Shown here: in pieces, positions 60,318 through 64,000 of the stretch | Position numbering within the stretch: position 1 is the stretch's first letter | How the letters are laid out: the number at the start of each line of letters is the position of its first letter | NCBI GenBank assembly: GCA_020073485.1 | Contig: JAIQFB010000010.1 | Location: forward strand, 124,001-188,000 | Source of the DNA: Terriglobia bacterium | GTDB taxonomy: Bacteria > Acidobacteriota > Terriglobia > Acidiferrales > UBA7541 | DNA: 64,000 nt | Reading direction: 5' to 3' | Program-made: the position numbers and the translations under genes | The notes under the pieces: generated by a model | What the model was told of the DNA's origin: nothing | Database searches by the model: none | Seen by the model: only the letters and a program-made list of their open reading frames with translations

Positions 60318-62333
60318 GTGGTTCACGTACTCGAAGCACGCATTCGCGCCGCGCTGGCCGCGCATATCAAACAGCACTACGGCCAGGACGTCGCCATCGT
60401 CACCGAAAGACCTCCCCGGATTGAAATGGGGGAGATTGCCACGCCCGTCTGCTTTGAACTGGCGAAGCGCCTGAAGCGCGCTCCCCGCCAGATCGCGGCG
60501 GAAATTGCCGCGCAACTGGCGCCCATTGAGGGCGTCGAGCGTGTCGAGGTCGCAGGCGGCGGCTACGTGAACCTGTTTTTTGCGCGGGCCGCGTTTCTGG
60601 CTTCGGCCGTGGCCGATGCGGAGACTTCCCCTATTCTTGCGGCTGCCGATGCGCCCAAGTGCATCGTCGAGCATACGAATATCAATCCAAACAAAGCCGC
60701 GCACATCGGGCACCTGCGCAATGCGGCGCTGGGCGATACGCTGGTGCGCGTGCTGCGGCGCGCCGGGCGGCGCGTGGAAGTGCAAAACTATATCGATAAC
60801 ACCGGAGTGCAGGTCGCCGATGTGGTCATCGGCTTCGTGCACATCGCGAAGAAGACTCCGGCAGAAGTGCAGGCTCTCGCCGCACAGCCGAAATTCGATT
60901 ACCTCTGCTGGGATCTGTATGCGAGCGTTTCGCGCTTTTTCGAGGAAGATAAAACGCGGCTGGCGTTGCGCGGCGAAACGCTGCAATCGATCGAGGAGGG
61001 GCGAGGTGCGGCGTCGGAAATGGCGGGGATCGTTGCGCCGGCCATCGTGCGCTGCCACTTGCACACCATGGAACGGCTGGGGATCGAATACGACCTGCTG
61101 CCGCGCGAGAGTGAAATTCTGCATTTGAAATTCTGGGACGCGGCGTTCGAGCAGTTGAAACAGCGGAAAGCGATTCACTTGGCCACAGCGGGGAAAAATG
61201 CGGGCTGCTGGGTGATGCGCACGAACGATTCGGGAATTGCGGCCTCACCGGCCGACTCAGGAAATGCCACCGCTCACGCCGAAGGCGGCAGTGAGGACGA
61301 CGACGCGAAAATTATTGTGCGCTCGAACGGCACGGTCACATACGTCGGAAAAGATATCGCCTACCAGTTGTGGAAATTCGGCTTGCTAGGCAAGGATTTT
61401 CAGTACGAGAAATTCCACACGTATGCGGACGGCCGCACGCTGTGGTCGAGCGTTTCGAGCGGCGGCGATCCGTCCGCGCCCGCTTTTGGAAAGGCCGCGA
61501 TCGTCTACAACGTGATCGATGCACGGCAGGCGTACCTGCAAAACGTGGTGGTGGCGGGCCTGCGCGCGCTGGGTTTTCAGGAAGCGGCCGACCGGTCGAT
61601 CCATTTTTCGTACGAAATCGTGGCGCTCACGCCGCGCTGCGCCCGCGAACTCGGCTACATGCTCAGCGAGGAAGACGCGAAGAAACCGTACGTCGAAGTC
61701 AGCGGCCGCAAGGGCCTGGGCGTGAAGGCGGACGACCTGCTGGACCGTCTGGAGGCTGCCGCGCTGGCCGAGGTTGCCGAGAGACACCCGGATTTGTCCG
61801 GCGCGGAACGCGCCGCGATCGCGCACGCAATCGCCATCGGCGCGCTGCGGTATTTTCTATTGAAATTTACGCGCACGGCGATTATCGCGTTCGACTTCAA
61901 GGACGCGCTGAGCTTTGAGGGCGAAACCGGGCCGTATTGCCAGTACGCCGTGGTGCGCGCGCGCAACATTTTCCGCAAGCTGCTCGAACAGGAGCCGAAT
62001 TTTGAGATGGCGTCTCTTGCGCAAGTGGACTTGTCGGCTGCTTCCACTCTCTTGACCGGAACCGACGGCAATGCATTTTGGGAACTGGTGCTGCTGGCAG
62101 GTTCACTCGGCACGCAGATTGAGGCTGCGGTTGGAGCGCAGGAGCCTGCGTTTATTGCCAAGTACGCGTTTCAGCTGGCGCAGGCGTTTAATCTTTTTTA
62201 TCACCATCACCGGGTCCTCACGGAAGAAGACACTGCGAAGAAGAAATTTCTACTGCAGATCAGCCGGCTGGTCGAGATGCAACTCGTGGCCGCCCTGGAA
62301 CTTCTTGGGATAGAAGCGCCGGAGAAGATGTAG
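60318..62333 (+). CDS. argS: arginyl-tRNA synthetase
   Basis: Charges tRNA-Arg with arginine. 671 residues from GTG 60318, with GGAG four bases before it. The N-terminal additional domain is present, then the HIGH motif (NKAAHIGHLRNAALGD, residues 126-140), the YIDNTGVQVADV stretch, and VEVSGRKGLGVKADDLLD in the KMSKS position. The C-terminal DALRson-type anticodon domain ends RLVEMQLVAALELLGIEAPEKM. Between about residues 305 and 335 there is a low-complexity insert rich in Ala, Ser and acidic residues. Stand-alone gene. Confidence 0.95.
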   Translation: MVHVLEARIRAALAAHIKQHYGQDVAIVTERPPRIEMGEIATPVCFELAKRLKRAPRQIAAEIAAQLAPIEGVERVEVAGGGYVNLFFARAAFLASAVADAETSPILAAADAPKCIVEHTNINPNKAAHIGHLRNAALGDTLVRVLRRAGRRVEVQNYIDNTGVQVADVVIGFVHIAKKTPAEVQALAAQPKFDYLCWDLYASVSRFFEEDKTRLALRGETLQSIEEGRGAASEMAGIVAPAIVRCHLHTMERLGIEYDLLPRESEILHLKFWDAAFEQLKQRKAIHLATAGKNAGCWVMRTNDSGIAASPADSGNATAHAEGGSEDDDAKIIVRSNGTVTYVGKDIAYQLWKFGLLGKDFQYEKFHTYADGRTLWSSVSSGGDPSAPAFGKAAIVYNVIDARQAYLQNVVVAGLRALGFQEAADRSIHFSYEIVALTPRCARELGYMLSEEDAKKPYVEVSGRKGLGVKADDLLDRLEAAALAEVAERHPDLSGAERAAIAHAIAIGALRYFLLKFTRTAIIAFDFKDALSFEGETGPYCQYAVVRARNIFRKLLEQEPNFEMASLAQVDLSAASTLLTGTDGNAFWELVLLAGSLGTQIEAAVGAQEPAFIAKYAFQLAQAFNLFYHHHRVLTEEDTAKKKFLLQISRLVEMQLVAALELLGIEAPEKM

Positions 62334-62470
62334 TGATCCACCGGAATGACACGAGATTCCACGCACGAGGCGATCCATTCGCGGCTACCCAGTGACGTGA
62401 CAGGACGAGGACTTTTAGCGGCGATGGTCACTCCAACCGACAGCCCTGAAGTCAAGTGGCGAAGCCTCTG

Positions 62471-63940
62471 TCACTCCGGCGGGATTGGGCAAAAGCCAGG
62501 TACTTGCGCAACTATCTCACAAGTGTGAGGTTCCCCAGGCCGCTGATGTAAAAACGCTGGAGCACAGTCGTCTGGCTTGAAATTTCCCGGACTTTTTGGA
62601 CCGACCCACAGGACAATTAGGTCGGGCGAAATCGAAGGATCGACCACATTCCGCTGACGATGCTTTATGCCCTCTACACTATTCAGCAGGTCAATTGCCC
62701 TCTGATTCGGTGTAGCGCGAAAATGGTCACTGATTGATATTTGCACATCTACGACCCGCTCGTTTCCGACCGGTACGGAGCGCGGCCCGTCCACATTCCA
62801 CTGTAGCGACCCGAAGAAATCACGAAATTCCATGGCATAGGCCAGAGTCTTGGGGCCGCCAGCATACAGGATTAAGATTTTTGTCCCTCGATACGTGGAC
62901 AATTTGGATCTCATGATCGTTTGCTCAAATTCGGTCAAGTGTCTGTCATCCGATTGAGCGTCGAGATCGGTCGCTGTGGGCAGCAGTCTTGGTCTAACTA
63001 ACGCGTACGAGCCATTTGGCCGTTGGAACCCATAAGGCTCCGGGTGCAGCCTACTGAGAAATGTTTGATCCACGCCCATCAATTTGTCGCAGGTTTCTTT
63101 GGCGCCTTTGCCAAGCAGATAACCATCAGGCAACAGATTGTCGCGACAGATCAAAACAGGCATTTTCCTTGAGTCAACCTTGATTTCCGCTGCGAATCGA
63201 ACACCTTGTTTGAAACTACGAATTACTGTTTCCTGCACTGACCGAAACCGTGACCCGGTGACTGTAATAGTGTAGTCCTCGTCCCAAGGATGGGATGGTT
63301 TCACCCAAATGTAGCGGGGGGCGTCCGGATTCTGTGGACCCGGCTCAACACCGTTCTTATAGTCGTAAATTTCTTCAATGGAACCGCTCTTGTTATCCTT
63401 GATGATGACCCTCACGTTTTCCAGACGCCTCAATCCCGAGTGATTTACGAAGAATGCCCGTCGATCGCAATCGATGAGCTCACGGCTCGGGACAAAATTC
63501 AGGAAGGTGGGGGTCCATTGGTCTCTGATCCAATTGTAATCAAACCAGGCGAACGACACCGCCGCCGCTCCGACCACAATGCAGAACGAAACGATTTTCA
63601 GCCTCGTGTTACACCACGCCCAGAATCCTCGAAAGAACACCATCAGGCCTAGGAAGCACGAAGCCGAGGCAAGAACTGGACTGAAATCGCGTACCTCGTA
63701 GCCGAAACCTCCAAATGCGGCCACGACGACTGCGTACTTGAAAAGAAAATCCCAGAAGCTTTGGTGCTCCTTGGCAGGTCCTCTTTCGGTATTTGACGAA
63801 TGGATATAGGTTTCCATTATGCTTCGGAGGGTTCTTCGTAAGGAAAATGGACGGGATCCCATCCCGACATCCGCCATGCTGCTGGGTGGCAGATCGTGTT
63901 CAGATGGAAGATTGTCATCTATCACTAGATGTCGCTTCAT
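62471..63940 (-). CDS. unrecognised membrane protein with a C-terminal soluble domain
   Basis: A 489-residue protein with three hydrophobic helices near residues 66-84, 88-107 and 113-133 and then about 350 soluble residues. The N-terminal 40 residues are hydrophilic; an ATG at 63820 (METYIHSSNTER) would give a 449-residue form. The soluble part contains several Cys (RELIDCDRRAFF, ICRDNLL, KETCDKLMG, TCEIVAQVPGFC) and RGTKILILYAGGPKTLAYAMEFRDFF, which has a Rossmann-like look. I do not recognise a family. It reads with lower G+C and more Lys/Asp/Phe than its neighbours, which suggests acquisition by transfer. The 60 bases beyond it show no feature. Confidence 0.62.
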   Translation of the reverse strand: MKRHLVIDDNLPSEHDLPPSSMADVGMGSRPFSLRRTLRSIMETYIHSSNTERGPAKEHQSFWDFLFKYAVVVAAFGGFGYEVRDFSPVLASASCFLGLMVFFRGFWAWCNTRLKIVSFCIVVGAAAVSFAWFDYNWIRDQWTPTFLNFVPSRELIDCDRRAFFVNHSGLRRLENVRVIIKDNKSGSIEEIYDYKNGVEPGPQNPDAPRYIWVKPSHPWDEDYTITVTGSRFRSVQETVIRSFKQGVRFAAEIKVDSRKMPVLICRDNLLPDGYLLGKGAKETCDKLMGVDQTFLSRLHPEPYGFQRPNGSYALVRPRLLPTATDLDAQSDDRHLTEFEQTIMRSKLSTYRGTKILILYAGGPKTLAYAMEFRDFFGSLQWNVDGPRSVPVGNERVVDVQISISDHFRATPNQRAIDLLNSVEGIKHRQRNVVDPSISPDLIVLWVGPKSPGNFKPDDCAPAFLHQRPGEPHTCEIVAQVPGFCPIPPE

Positions 63941-64000
63941 AGCAGAATCGCCATCTTCCCATGAACCGTCCCAATTTATTCCGATCCGTCTGACCTCGGA

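Overview
The window looks like a chromosomal segment of a high-G+C member of the Acidobacteriota, probably near the Koribacter/Bryobacter-type soil lineages. This rests on the Oar-like TonB receptor fragment at the left edge, the repertoire of lineage-typical secreted proteins, the split organisation of complex I and ATP synthase genes, and many short dispersed intergenic repeats. No rRNA, tRNA, insertion sequence, prophage or CRISPR array was seen, so the taxonomic placement is an inference from gene content.

Layout. 1-5.0 kb: 3' end of a TonB-dependent receptor, an orphan LytS-type histidine kinase, ribA (GTP cyclohydrolase II), an SRPBCC protein, and a thiS-like sulfur carrier with an uncharacterised partner. 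5.0-18.4 kb (+): first complex I operon, nuoA-C-D-EF(fused)-G-H-J-K-L-M-N. 18.5-30.7 kb (-): a second set, nuoA, then nuoC-D-H-J-K-L-M-N running straight into ATP synthase F0 genes (atpZ-like, atpI-like, atpB, atpE). The two operons converge at about 18.4 kb on a hairpin repeat. Both sets lack nuoB and nuoI; the second also lacks the NADH-input module (E, F, G). Neither set could form a complete enzyme without subunits encoded elsewhere.

30.7-50 kb: an outer-membrane beta-barrel protein, a four-helix membrane protein, proC, a molybdenum cofactor cluster (moeA, moaC, mogA) with an embedded PATAN-type response regulator, purA, a methyltransferase, tag, trxA, glgA, rsmA, a glycerophosphodiesterase, a frame-broken BON-domain gene, nrdR, a flippase-like membrane protein, aroA and several small genes. 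50-64 kb: a deacetylase-like enzyme, a polyprenyl diphosphate synthase apparently starting at CTG, tatD, metG, an ECF sigma/anti-sigma pair with a secreted protein downstream, a DUF336 protein, a sorbosone dehydrogenase-like enzyme, argS and an unrecognised membrane protein with atypical composition.

At least four families of short imperfect palindromic repeats occupy intergenic gaps across the window, usually at gene ends, and in places they supply gene boundaries. The most interesting points are the shared absence of nuoB and nuoI from two convergent complex I operons, the linkage of a nine-subunit complex I set to F0 genes whose c subunit carries Na+-type ligands, the CTG start of the prenyl synthase, and the repeat families.
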